A DNA stretch of 64,000 nt, taken from NCBI GenBank assembly GCA_947034885.2, contig OX344749.2:29465501-29529500 (forward strand). Direction: 5' to 3'. The position numbers were made by a program, and so were the translations under genes. The notes below the pieces were generated by a model. The model was given only the letters and a program-made list of their open reading frames with translations. It did not search any database and was not told where the DNA came from. This document shows positions 10,241-22,024 of this stretch, piece by piece (position 1 is the first letter of the stretch; every line of letters begins with the position of its first letter). This DNA comes from Thuidium tamariscinum. Lineage: Eukaryota > Streptophyta > Bryopsida > Hypnales > Thuidiaceae.

Positions 10241-13040
10241 TCATAAGCACAAGCTACTTGTATCTTTGGATGATCTAGACCATGAGTTTCACTCAAGATT
10301 CAACCTTGTTTTTACACTTTTGTCTCTCTCAAATGGATGTATTTGACAATTTCATGAAGTAAAATTAATTGTAGCATTTTTAATCAAGTGCATCCATACA
10401 AACTCAAATTTCTTATTGAATTAAGCATTGCATGATTGAGCACATCAATAGATATAGAGGTTGGAAAGTGAAAGCAATAGTCATGCATGGTGTCACCTTC
10501 TTTTTCCATCTCATATCACAAAAATGAGCACATATGAGAAGTTAATGGAGTACTACTTGCATCCATACAAACTAAAATCTTCAATCAAATCAAAGAGATA
10601 AAAGAACATTCTTGATGATACTTTAATATTTTGAAATGAAGTTTGTTTTCTAATTTAAAGAAAACGGCTAGAATTAGTCAAGTTTCACCACCAAAAAAAC
10701 AAGGATATAAACAACTTATCTACAATGACAAGAAGTTCAAAATGAATACAAAATGATTGTTTTGTAATCATTTTGAAATCATTTTGAAATATAGTCATTG
10801 TGGACAAGTTGTTTATATACCCTTGTTTTTTTGGACATTTGTTAATTGCAAGACAATTTTCCCTACATCCAAGTTTTAGCCAAATATTTCTAAAAGATGT
10901 ATGAATTTCATCCATTGAAGATGATTTTTAGAAGGACAATTTAATTTGAGATTAGAAAAAAAACCCAATATCTACAAGGCTTGCAAAGAAGCATATATGA
11001 AGTTGGTACACCAAAGCATATGCTAATTTCTTGCCCCCTAAAAATTTTACAATCAAATAACTCACTAATCATTTACATCTTGCAAAGTCCAAAATTTTTC
11101 AAATGCAAGCTTATAGACTTTGTTCCTTTAACTAGTTAGACTCCATTAGTATGAATATTGGATGACTTGAAACAATGTTCAAGAAGAGATTGGAGTACCT
11201 TGTTGTCTCTTATATTATTTCATCTAAGGTAGAGGTATCCATACCTAGAATTAGAAGAGTCTAGACATTGGCTATTAGTCCAAACAACTTTTTGGCTTCC
11301 AAAAAACACAATAATTTCAATTTTGGGAATAAAATTGTGAAAAATTTGCAAGCCCTATATTTCCTATCTTTCTACTTGGCAAAAATATCCCTTACCTTGT
11401 ACTACTCACAATTTGCTTGTGAAAACTGCTTAAATAATCAACTTTGGGTTCTTCTACCTTACTTTTCTTTCTAAAATGAGAGGTGATAACCAATCACATG
11501 TGTCCATTAATAATACAAATTTTGAATGCCGAGTCCTTAAGGGATTTGTGAATTTCAATTAAATTTTTTATTTTATTTATGTGTGAATTCTAAATTAGAC
11601 ACAAAATATTGATCTCTAGAAATGGAACAAGCAATAGAAAAATACATGAGGCAATTTGTAGGTTCAACAAACTACGAGTTTGATATATAATCAATGAAGT
11701 TACCTTAGACATTTAGTGGCTATTTGAAGTGGTATTTTGAACTTTGTACTTCATACATGTTTATATTTGTTTGTTTTGACATTGCAATTGCAGTTGAAAA
11801 AAAAATCTAGAATTTACAATTTTACTACAAAATAAGTTATGTAATTTTGAAAATCACCAAGTTTTGGACAAATAAAACCAAAATCTAGATATAGAATCCC
11901 AAAAGAAAAAACATTTATGGAACCTCTAATTCCTCTAAAAGTATTAAAGTAGTGATGTGTCATTTTTTTACTGCATTTTGCTTTGCTTTGAAATTTCTTG
12001 TACGAAAAAAATTATGATTTTTATAATTTTTTTTAAGAACAAGAAACTTTCATTACTTCTAAAGCCACAATATTTATTGTTTTCTAAGCCATTATAATTT
12101 TAAAAAATTATCATTAATATAGGAAGTATTTAAACTAACAATTTAATCCTATAAAGATACTATATTAAACTTAAAAAATTCATTGGATGACTCCATTTTT
12201 AATTGTGGAAATAAAGGATGCATCTATTGGTTCAATTATCAAAGTATTTTAGTGACTACCTTTGTGATGGAGGCTACATCCATCTAGTATTATGAAGACA
12301 TGGAAGATTAAAAGGAAAAGGTGAGCTTCAATGATTTTCTTGAAAATTTTAGTAGAAATGGGATGAAATCCACATGCAAACCTAATTTGTTTCACTTTTT
12401 TTTGACAAATTTTGGAATAAGATAGTCAACTATTAAAGCAACTTTTTTAAAGTTGGTTGCATTTTGGTTGAAGCTAAAATCCTTGAAATAGATTTCAATA
12501 AATTTTTCTAAGAAGAAAAATGGAATTGGCATCTAGCCCAATTGCAAGTAGATTCATATTTTTTGAACCTTTGTGGAATTAGTCACAAATATTTGAAGTT
12601 AAAACACAACAATTGCTAAAAGGAACCCTTCTTGAAATGTGCACTACTGGTACATTGCAGAAGTAGTTACATTTAGAACATTGTTGCTTTTAGAGAAGCC
12701 TACCTTAGATTATGGAATTCCAAAGTGATGTGCTCTCCTAAGCCTAATGTTTGTTCATAGATAGGGCTTCAATGATTTGTTATAGAAGAGAAGAAATCCA
12801 CCTAACGACTGATCAAATGCCCAAACTTGCAAACTTGCAACCTCTTCTTTTTGTTAGTTAATCCATTTTGGAGATCAATCAATTGTCATCTTCTCTAAAC
12901 TCATTAAGCTCAATATTTATATTCTATATTGCTTGGTGTCAACGTTGTTGATTGACAAATTGTGAACACAAATTAATTCAATTTTTCATCCATTAATCAA
13001 CTTGATTTTATCTATTGCACTACCTCTCTCAAATGTATTA
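10241..13040. other. AT-rich intergenic DNA with one foldback, no supported gene
   Basis: Apart from the foldback at 10691-10834 I see no gene or RNA. On the minus strand, 12300-12600 contains stop-ridden pieces (for example HPISTKIFKKII) that faintly resemble a reverse-transcriptase segment of a non-LTR element, but not enough to call. Positions 12495-12535 are repeated in inverted orientation at 13814-13860. Confidence 0.5.
10691..10834. repeat. foldback element with arms of about 40 bp
   Basis: The left arm at 10691-10729 begins CCAAAAAAACAAGGATATAA. The right arm at 10794-10834 is its near-perfect inverted complement and ends TTGTTTTTTTGG. The spacer is 64 bp and contains a repeated ATCATTTTGAA. 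This is probably a small foldback MITE. No clear target duplication was found. Confidence 0.8.
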
Positions 13041-13224
13041 AGGTAGGAGGCTCGAACTCGAATTGGATAATAAAAGAGAACTTGAGACCTTGCATGAGAC
13101 ATAGGTACATTTTGCTTTCTTCAATGTATAAAGTGTCCACATTTCAAGAGGTGGTCACTTTTGATGACCACTACATTTCAACTTCAAAAATTTGTAACTA
13201 AGTCGATAGTAAAAATCCAAAAAA

Positions 13225-13798
13225 TACTCCCTCTATCCCACTAATAGCTTGCAATAATCTTTCTTGTTAGGGATCAATTATACTTTCAATCATAGTGCTA
13301 CCGATGCATGCATTTGAGAATGAGTAACCTATCTTTTAAATCTATGCAGAATCTTGAGCTTAGGCATTGCCATTTAGGCACCCAAAATCCATTTGGAAAG
13401 TATGCTTTTCGAGCACATTTTGTGAATGCTCCTAGCTTTGTCATTTTGGATTATTTAAAAGATAGTGGTGACAATGGGATGCTAGAAACATGTTGTATAA
13501 CCTAATATCCACAATATGGAAATTGGCCTACTTAACAATCAAAGTTTCATAGAGTTGAAGTAGTCACTAAATGCATTGTCAATACCATTGTCTAAGGAAG
13601 CAATTAGTTCAAGGTGCCTCATATGGGCAAGACCAAGCTTGTAAGGCTAAAAGAACATTCCCAAATTGTTTCACTAGCTATCACAAAGTCATTCAATTCA
13701 ACAAACACTTACTCAATGTTCAAAATCAAGAAACATAATTTTTTAGTGGGATAGAAATTTTGCCTATTTTGAAGGGGTTTAGTGGGACAAAGGGAGTA
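13225..13798. mobile_element. second Stowaway-like MITE, about 574 bp with TA duplications
   Basis: It begins TA-CTCCCTCTATCCCACTAA, and its inverted right end reads CTCCCTTTGTCCCACTAAA followed by TA at 13797-13798. A second inner copy of the end motif, AGTGGGATAGAAATTTTGCC, lies at about 13745-13764. The ends match those of the 110-bp element at 4212-4321, so both belong to one family. The interior has only short, apparently random frames. Confidence 0.82.
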
Positions 13799-13948
13799 CA
13801 AAATAGCTTGACTTAGATGCCAATTCCATTTTTCTTCCTACAAAAATTTACTAAAAATTTGTTTCAAACAGCTTAGCTTCCCTTGAAAAGCAATCAGCTC
13901 TTAAATGGTCAGTTTAAGAAGGTAGGAAGTTGAGTCCTACCCTTCTAA

Positions 13949-14497
13949 GGGCCGCTTCACACTATGGCCAACCAAGCTGAGAGGCCGTGGGAGTGAGTGA
14001 CCCAAACTTTGGCGAGAGTTTGAAGAAATGGACTATTAAAAGGCAATAAAAAATAGGATTTAAAGCCTTTGGCCGGTCATAGTGTGAAGCCTCCAAAGGC
14101 CAAGTCAAAAGTCCAAACCCTTGGAAATGAACTCCCATGACTTCTCAACTTGGATGGCCATAGTGTGAAGCGGCCTATGGCCAAGCCCAAAGTCCAAACC
14201 TATGCCAATCTAATGATTATTATCTTATTCGATTCTGATTTTTAATGAAAAAACTCTCATGACCTCTCAACTAGAGTTTGGGTCTCCATTTTACCTCAAC
14301 CCAAACTCTAGTTGAGAGTCCATTGCCATGTAAGCATTTGGTTGCCATGTAGGCAAGTTTGGGGACATCAAATTTTGATGGACTTTGGATTGTGCCACGT
14401 AGTGTGAAGGGTCAAGAGGCCAAACTCATGGTTTCTTGAAATTTGATTGGTGGAAACCAACCGACTCTCAACTTTTGGCCATAATGTAAACTAGCCC
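13949..14497. mobile_element. Tourist-like (PIF/Harbinger) MITE with TAA duplications
   Basis: The left end GGGCCGCTTCACACTATGGCC and the inverted right end GGGCTAGTTTACATTATGGCC match, each flanked by TAA (13946-13948 and 14498-14500). PIF/Harbinger elements are known to duplicate TWA targets, and Tourist ends often begin GGGC. Inverted copies of the end motif (TAGTGTGAAG..GGCC) recur inside at about 14078-14088 and 14160-14178, so the element may be compound. It also contains the hairpin at 14264-14318. No coding sequence was seen. Confidence 0.8.
14264..14318. repeat. perfect 20-bp inverted repeat, 15-nt loop
   Basis: CTCTCAACTAGAGTTTGGGT at 14264-14283 is exactly complemented by 14299-14318. 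It lies within the Tourist-like element. The perfection of the arms contrasts with the divergence of the element ends. Confidence 0.9.
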
Positions 14498-14796
14498 TAA
14501 GGTAGGAGGTCTACAAAGGACCCACTTGACAGGTGAAACTCAATTTTAGGGAGCTAAAACTTCTTAAAATATTCTCAATAAAATCACCTTGAAAGTCAAG
14601 TGGAATTGGCATCTAACTCTGAAACTACCCACCTCTTCAAATGTACACCATTTGCACATTCCTATAAAGATGAAAAAGCATCATGTTCAAACATTATTCA
14701 TTTCAGAAGACAGATGATTTTAATGCCCAAACTGTTCTCAAGCCTTCTACCTTACACACCCAATGATAGTGTCATTTTACAATGTTACAAGTGTGC

Positions 14797-14865
14797 AGGA
14801 TATTCCAGAATGTCATTCTAGAGAAGGTGCCGGATATTCTACAATGTCATTCTAGAGAAGGCCCT
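14797..14865 (+). repeat. 34/35-bp tandem duplication
   Basis: GGATATTC followed by an ATGTCATTCTAGAGAAGG block occurs at 14797-14830 and again at 14832-14865 with three or four differences. It lies just before a small GC-richer islet at 14880-15240. Confidence 0.85.
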
Positions 14866-14879
14866 CATCCAAATTTAAA

Positions 14880-15240
14880 GACCAAAAGGAGGTTTGACGC
14901 AGAAGTTGGCGACTAAAGACTTTCATTGCAGGTGCGCATTCCAGATGCTTCCCAATGAGTTTTCGAACATGAATCCTCTCTTTTTTCTTTGAGGCCAATA
15001 CTCAGTCAAATTCTGTCAAACCTTTAAAATTTTCTAATGCATGTTAACTTACAGCGCGTTGTTGATGGAGTAATCAAGAGACAAGTGCGTCCAGAGCCAT
15101 GTGGACAACCATCCAGAAAATATGGGTTTGGTCTGAGAAGTGACGAGGGAAGGGAATGCCTAGCTTCTTCTTCTTCTTCTTCGGTGGCAGGGCTCGCCTT
15201 GCGCATCCACCCTGTTTTACGCAACTTGCCGTAGGGTTGT
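14880..15240. other. isolated GC-richer islet, possible gene fossil
   Basis: This islet stands out by base composition within AT-rich DNA. An ATG frame at 15037-15234 (65 codons, ending in a Ser run and LRNLP) is open but matches nothing I know. A TTACAG acceptor-like site precedes it at about 15048. It could be an exon remnant or a retained promoter. I do not call a gene. Confidence 0.25.
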
Positions 15241-15509
15241 TAAACGGACCCATTTCATGTTTGTCTCAAACAAAGGGTGAGCTTTTTGAAAACTGATTTT
15301 AAAAGAAAAAAAAGAAAAAAGAAAACTATGTCTAACTTGATGCCATACATTGCATACTATCTTTCCTATGGAAATTGATTGCAAAAGGTTGGTGCACTAA
15401 TAATTATTGATGAATGCAATAGAAAGATGAGTGATGGGAGGTCAATGTTGCTTTTGTTGATTGATAATGGATGATGTGCTTGTATGAATGGGTTTAATTC
15501 TTGAATGGT

Positions 15510-16096
15510 TTTGAGTATGTTTTCATCAAAAGTATTCCAAAACTGCCATTTCTAATACAAGTATCAAAACTTAGGAAAAAAAATGTTTTTTGATACATGT
15601 AACCATAGGATCTTGCAGTAAGTTAGTTTGAAAAGATGATGAAAAAATTACATAATTTTTCATTGAGTAGATTGCAAGATATTAGCATTTGAATTGACAA
15701 AAATCATTTTTTTGGCCCTATGAAAACCATACCTACCCACAAACTAAAATTCCTCATAATTTTCATTTTCTTAATTCAAATGGAATGATTCAAAGCTTCC
15801 CATGTTTGTATAAACTCAAAGAATCAATTTGAAATTTCACTTTAAAGAAAAAAAGTTTTTTTAAAGAAGTTTTTTCAGCTACCCGGGTTGCCTACCGAGT
15901 AAAGAAAATAACATATCATGCTATAGTTTTTTAACCACAAAGTCAAAAGTTATCAAAATTGTTGGGCCTAAAAGATACTCTTTGGGCACATCTTGTGTAA
16001 AAATTTCAAAGAAAAAAAATAAAAATTCCATTTATAGTAGTTGCCCAAAATTGTTATGTTGCCAAAAAACGTAGCTTAGGGCTTTAGGGGTTAAGC
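15510..16096 (+). repeat. interspersed repeat family, copy 1
   Basis: Collinear with 52165-53075. Shared blocks include TATGTTTTCA, GCCAT(T/C)TCTA, ATTGCAAGATATT, GGAATGATTCAAAG, AAAAGTTAT.AAAATTG and TAGCTTAG..CTTTAGGGGTTAA. The two copies are diverged and of different length. This is presumably an old mobile element. No terminal repeats or coding frame were found. Confidence 0.75.
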
Positions 16097-16159
16097 TAAG
16101 AAGGACGTTGCAAATGCTACTAAGAATCCCAATGGACAATGGAGAATCCTTTTATGTAG

Positions 16160-16573
16160 AAGGAAAACAATGCACATATTAATCTTTGGAATTTTGTGTG
16201 AAAAGAAAAGTCTTACATAATGGTTTGAACTCTAATTAATGACTGAGTGTTTTTAGATTTTTTTTCTAAGTAAATGATTCACAATTTCATACAATACTTT
16301 AAAAGGATGATTTCCATGGTGACCATCCCATCTTTCTTGGGTTAAATTCATTGCTTGATTTTGAAAGATTTGAAGTACAAAAGATGTTCGTCTTTGGAAT
16401 GTTGCATGAAAAGAGGGCTTCTACAATGGTTTGACTTCGAATTAATGAGTGAGTGTTTTTGGATTTGCTTTTCTAAAAAATGATTTGCAATTTCACATGA
16501 TACCTCAAAACAATGAGATCTATCGTAGCCACCCCGGTCCTTCAGGGGTTAAATTCATTGCTTGATTTTGAGG
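16160..16573 (+). repeat. tandem duplication of about 210 bp
   Basis: Both copies share TCTTTGGAAT.TTG..TGAAAAGA, ATGGTTTGA, AATTAATGA.TGAGTGTTTTT, ATGATT..CAATTTCA and a final GGGTTAAATTCATTGCTTGATTTTGA, with a period of about 210 bp. The unit lies directly downstream of the repeat at 15510-16096, whose end also reads GGGGTTAA. Confidence 0.85.
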
Positions 16574-17141
16574 GAATGATTTGAGTGGTGTAAATCATGG
16601 TTGTATCTATGAATTGAATTTGTTGGACATAATAGAAGGATCCATTACTAACACATGTCCCATCAACAATAAAAAAAGTACCCTATTTCCAATAAAGATT
16701 GGAATAGATTTTCATTTTCTCCTTGGAATGTGTGTCTTTGTATATTTTCAAGGTTTGGACCATGCATTAAGTTAATGACACTTAAGTGTGGACAAAAATA
16801 AAAAGTAACTAGCAAGAAAGTAGTTATTGAATAATCGAAATACGATGACTCTAGATGTTGGTCATTGGTCAAGTCCAACTTTTGCCTTTCAAAATTCATA
16901 GTAGTTTCAATTCAAGAGATAAAATTACCAACTTTTTTGCAATCACCATTATTTCTATCAGTGCACCTCTAAAAATATTTGCTTTGCCTTGCACTACCCT
17001 AGATCATGTCCAAATGTCTTGTTTTATTAGTTATGAGTACCTTCTACTATACATTGAATAGATTGTGGTGATGTGAAATGCAGTTGCAATTTATTCAAGA
17101 GTGAATGATGATTCAAATTAATTTTTAGTTGGCCTGGTCTA

Positions 17142-17417
17142 AGGTAGGTACATCCAAAATGGCACCTGACCTTAAAAAGCCCTGTACAACGTGCATACAT
17201 TTTCAAAATCAGTCATGTACCCAGACTGTAGATGGCGCTTTCAGAAACACACTTTGACTGTTAATAACTTTTGCATACGGAATCCAAATCCACTGTTCTT
17301 TGGTGCATTGGAACATGCTTTCACTCATCAACAAGACTGTAAAAAAAAAATCTGAACAACATAATAACAAGAACTAGGCACAGTATGAAAAATTGACATT
17401 TTTGGGTGTACCTACCT
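17142..17417. mobile_element. TA-flanked MITE, AGGTAGGTACAYCC ends, copy 1 (uninterrupted)
   Basis: The left end AGGTAGGTACATCCAAAA and the inverted right end AGGTAGGTACACCCAAAA form the terminal repeats, with TA on each side (17140-17141 and 17418-17419). The interior matches the copy at 49286-49694 through TTAATAACTTTTGCATA, TTCTTTGGTG and AACTAGGCACA.TATGA. It lacks the CACTA insertion present there and so provides the empty site. The TA target suggests a Tc1/mariner-type relationship. Confidence 0.85.
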
Positions 17418-17599
17418 TAATTGTATCTGATATCAGTTCGGTCCGGTCCAGTTTGGTTGTTTTGGTGCCATTTTGACACCTAAGGTCACATTCTTGACAA
17501 TACAGATCATTTTACTTCCATTTTATCCATGCTGGGTTGGTATGGAGATTGGCACCAAATTAACTTTCAATGCACCATCATAGCACCATTAATATTCAC

Positions 17600-18230
17600 A
17601 TGCCTTGAAGTTCCTGTTGTGGGTCCAGTGGGGGGTATGCTATCGTAGTGACATGGTTGAAAATGGGCCTCTGCATGATCACTTCCTCAGGTGCCCCCCG
17701 CCTTGCAAGTAAGCTTCGAAACTCTGCGAGAAATTCCTTTCCCTTGGCTTTGTAGGAGCCTTGTAAATGGCATTATGTTTTCCTTTTTTTCATCTGATGG
17801 AGTTCACGGCCCGAGCCGCACATGTGGAAGCTACTCTTTGTAAGAAATTTTGATTCTGGAAAGCTACTTGAATGGGTTGGTAACTTGCCAAGCATCGGAT
17901 CGGAAGATGGAAGAAGAATATTAACTTGGATTTGAAGATTTGGCACGAAGGAGAGGTCGGAAGCCGACAAAAGGAGAGGATCGAAGGAGAATAATAATCT
18001 CTGATTCAAAGTCTTCTCATCAACAAATGAGGCCGACAAATTGAGAGGATGCATGAGTTTCCATTTCGAATGAAGCGTGGAATCTATGTTGGTCATGTCT
18101 TTTTTTATAGGAGGAAAATGAAGTAGAAACAATTTTATTATTTGGTGGGAATTGGGAAAAGAATAAGAAAACATGATATTTGACTTTGAAAGGATTACGG
18201 AGCTTGCTTTAGGGTTTTGGAGAATTGGAC
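17600..18230. other. GC-richer islet, no supported gene
   Basis: Base composition rises here. The longest frame is on the minus strand at 17773-18174 (133 codons, Ser/Leu/Phe-rich), but it resembles no family known to me and has no evident splice or promoter context. It may be a gene fossil or part of an old mobile element. Confidence 0.25.
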
Positions 18231-19640
18231 TAGCAAGCTCCTTTAACTAAGAATCTAATCCAACACTGCAAGTGTTGGAGATGTTGTCAAATTGGATGAG
18301 AAGGTATCTTTGGGTCCCTTCATATTTTCTCTAAGATTTTTTTAATACAATACTAGGGACACTAGTACTAGTCTAACACAAATAATGTTCCTTCACTCAA
18401 CCTTTTTAAAATTTAGTTGATTTTTTGTTACATTCTACTTGTGATCGGTCAACTTACTATTTATAGAATACATTTGATTTAAGGAAGTGGGAGACAAGAA
18501 ATTGAAAGACTCTCCAAATATAGTCATGAAATTATGGAAAATTGATTTCGCTATGTTGGGGTGGTGATGGTTTTAACCCCTAAAACAACCCATTCATGGC
18601 CACATAGTCAAAGTTCATTTTCAATCTTAAATTAGAATTTTAAATTACAAGAGATTTCAATCATAAAATAATTTCAATTTTTGATATATTATACTTCACT
18701 AGCAGCTTAGGACCCCAAGTGCCTACCAAAGCTAAGGTTAAAAAAGATTAAAATTTTATTTATACTATTTAGATAGCCATTCAAAACTAAATAAGATATG
18801 AACATTTATTAAAGTTTAGATACTTTATTTAATAATTTCCAAGGAGATAATAAGTTATTTGTTCATAAAATGCATACCATATATTGATACACAAGTCCCA
18901 TAAATGGTCAACACATGTCTCCAAAGAAGGATATTCTAATTCCTCACCAATCAATTGCAATTTCCAAGTATTAGATAAGACAAGGGAATGCAATTTTCCA
19001 AAGCAAAGAATCCACTACATAATTTATTTCATTTCAATGCAGTTGAAAATATTTTGGGAGTTAAAACCTTACAATACTTTAGGCATCAACCTTCCAAGGA
19101 CAGAATGCATGGTTCTGAAATGACCATTTTGATTGACCATATTGTAGGAGGAACAATTTAAATGAAAACAAAACAAAACAACTCACCATAATATTAAACA
19201 AAAAACATTGCTTGTGTGAATTCAATTTTTTTTCTAAAATAATGTATTTTTGAACAAATAAATATCTTGATAAAACACTTCAAAACTGCTGAAAAATACA
19301 ACAACAAAATATGGTCTTCCTTGTCATTAAAGGGTTAATGTGAGCTTGATTATAAAGACCTATTGAAACTAAGACCTATTACTTATCAAGTCTTTTTCTT
19401 CACTCCAGGTTCACATTAGATGCCAATGTGTTAATTTGCGAAGACTCACTTACCTACGAAAAATGATGCATTTTTCTGAGTAAGCCTTTTTCTTCATCCT
19501 CAAAGAAATTAAACAAAATAATGGACATGTTTGGAAATCTAAGGACACTTAGCTACATGAGTTCCTTGACAGATGAATAACTTAATGGAGGCATGTGGGA
19601 TGCATTCCAAGAGGGGTACCACTGTATTTGAACTGCAGAA
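18231..19640. other. AT-rich intergenic DNA, nothing recognised
   Basis: There are no coding frames, RNA genes or clear repeats that I can support. The longest frame (18884-19123, plus strand) has no family resemblance. Confidence 0.5.
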
Positions 19641-21474
19641 ATTACAATCTAATACCTACATTGACTAATGCCATAAGCCATTAAAGCATATGTATTCTAA
19701 TCTCAATTGTCGGTGGCGCCGAAATTGTGCGGAATGTAAAACGGCGAGATAGAAGTTATGGCGAACCTGCACGGCCAAACGGAGGTTGTGACAAACCCAC
19801 AAGGATCCCCTCGTGAGATATTGCGACCTAGAAATTTGTCGTACATTTGTAGGTCTTCGCGTTTTAGGACAAAAGGCTGAGGACAACCAATATAATTTCA
19901 AAGAACAGGAAGAGACGAGAGCCTGCTGTCACAAAGAGGATGGAGAAGTACATAACTTAGAGTGAATGGCAGGCGGCTGCCAGAAGTGAACAATTAAATA
20001 CCACCCATGTGAGTTGCATGCTTGAAATGCTCACCTCTTGGGGTGTTCTTTTCTTTCTCATGGGTATGTTAAATTATCAAGCTTTGGAGGTAGCCGTCGC
20101 AAGCGCTACCTGACAACTTCAAACTTGTCACCCACCCACTGGAGATGGTAAAAGGGTCGATCTCACTTGGCACACAAATGGGGCGGCAAAATTATCTGCG
20201 ACGGCGGAGATCAAAGGTTAAGTTTCTGCAAGGAAAAAAAACATTCAGATTTTAACTTCCAGTTACTTAGAGGCTAATTAATTGCACAGGACTAGAAGAG
20301 AACTCATGCTGTAGAATGATAAAAACACCACTCATACCAGTAGTCCATATCTTCACACATAAGTTAGATTATGATAAGCTTTCATCCGAACAGGCATAAG
20401 TTGCTTATCATTCAGACAAGGCTATTCGATGACCAGTCCTGGAGAGACGTATCCAAATAAACTTTCTCCATGACACAAAGGTCGAGACTGGCCTTGTCCA
20501 TCATACAGTGCATCCTGGCAGCTTTTGAGCAGTCAGCACATTATTCTGTTTTCATTTATTTCACTTTTTAGTATTTTAGCAGCTCAGCAATCACTTTTAT
20601 AATATATATAAAAAATCCTGAAATTCCAGTCCATACGTTGTTTTGAATTGGAGCTACAGTAAGCTTACCTGGTGATACAGTATGTTGCCCCAGACTAAAA
20701 TTAGTGGTTTTATCGATTTGCACAAAAATGGATATTCCCTTGTGCAACCCCTCCCGTTTAGACAACTCATTTGACATGTCCAAACTGTGTACGGATGTGT
20801 CACCACCTCACAGGATACTGCCTGATGACCAAGTACCATGGTGATTAATATACTCAAACATTTGGCATATTCAGAAGATTAAGTAACAGTAACCTGGAAT
20901 TCAGTTGAAAAGGATGTGTGTGAGTACTACTGCACATGGAGTAACTTAGTTGACAAGGCTTAACTTAGATGCAAATAACAATTCTACTTGAGTGTGCTTT
21001 AACTTAAAAAGTTGATGTTTAGGCCACGACGGCTGATATTTTTGAAAAGAAAGTCTCACCATGTCGAAGTCTCTTTCGGAGGAATGATCCATTGTAGCCA
21101 CAAGCCGTGTGGACGTACATGAGGCCTGCTGCAGCCCCCTCTCTACCACGGGCGGGTCCCTGCTTCGGAGTGAAATGAGCTCTCAGATCTCTTCTCTTCA
21201 CATCTCTAGCGGTGCTACTTCCGACGGGTATCCAACCCCTCCTCTCTCCTTCCGTTGGCACAGCTGTGAATGTGAGGTGGGAAAAACAGCAATGACATCA
21301 CTCGGCCTGAGAATCCGTCCTTGTACTCGTGAAAAATTGAAATCCCAACGAAGTTAGAAAGTAGCAAGGGAAGCTGCTGTGTAGTGAGTGTACTAGGAAT
21401 ACTATTTTTTATTTCCACCCGGACCACTCAGTGGGAGTCTCTCTCACCGCAAGCTACACTCCGATATAAATTCG
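19641..21474. other. GC-richer DNA upstream of the second SAUR gene
   Basis: The gene island begins near 19660. Many short frames on both strands are present, none of which I could join into a convincing gene. It probably holds upstream regulatory DNA of the SAUR at 22025 and possibly exons of an unrecognised gene. No TGTCTC site was seen close to the TATA box at 21475. Confidence 0.35.
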
Positions 21475-21480
21475 TATTGT
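21475..21480 (+). promoter_or_regulatory. TATA box (TATAAA) of the second SAUR gene
   Basis: TATAAA lies in the first good promoter context upstream of the SAUR at 22025. A start about 30 bp later would leave a leader of roughly 515 nt, long for a SAUR, so an intron in the leader or a different start is possible. Confidence 0.45.
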
Positions 21481-22024
21481 CTAGTTCATCATCTGCATAT
21501 TCCAATCCAATACCTGTATGAACGACCACGAGCGGCTTCTGAGCTTTTGATTGTCACATCACAGCCCAGCCAGCTTGCTCCCTTGCCAATTCGTATCCTG
21601 ATGGTGTTTGTGCCATGTCTTTTGACCAGTGCTATGCTTGCCCTGAGTGATCCAAACTTCATTGAGTTTCTCAAGTTCTACATCTCTTAAAGCCTCAAAT
21701 TCTGCATTACTTTCAATAGGATTAGTTGAAAAAATTTGAGGAGTCATTCCCCTTCTTGTTCTCATCTTGTTTTCCCTCCCCACTTCTTCCTAGAGTTGCT
21801 CGCCTAGTCTTACAGGAACAGACACAAATGCTATTCAAAGCTTGGTCTGTGAATTACCGAGATTAGTTCTGCATGACGACCACAAGTGTTGTATCAGCAT
21901 CATCTTCGTGGAGGATTAGGCCGTGCGAGAGGCAACCTTGATGGTCTGCTTCTTCTTCTGTCCTTTGCTCAAAATCTTCTCCGTGTCCTGTTGCAACCTC
22001 CTCTTCTGCTGTCTGCAATCCACA

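Noticed and set aside
12300-12660. Minus-strand HPISTKIFKKII-like pieces as a non-LTR reverse transcriptase
   Set aside because: Only one weak motif resembles the family, the catalytic box is not visible, and stops are frequent.
17773-18174. 133-codon minus-strand frame
   Set aside because: It has low-complexity Ser/Leu/Phe content, no recognisable domain, and no promoter or splice context.
21923-22024. N-terminal extension of the second SAUR
   Set aside because: The hydrophobic Cys/Phe-rich residues do not resemble SAUR N-termini; the ATG at 22025 begins a typical basic start.
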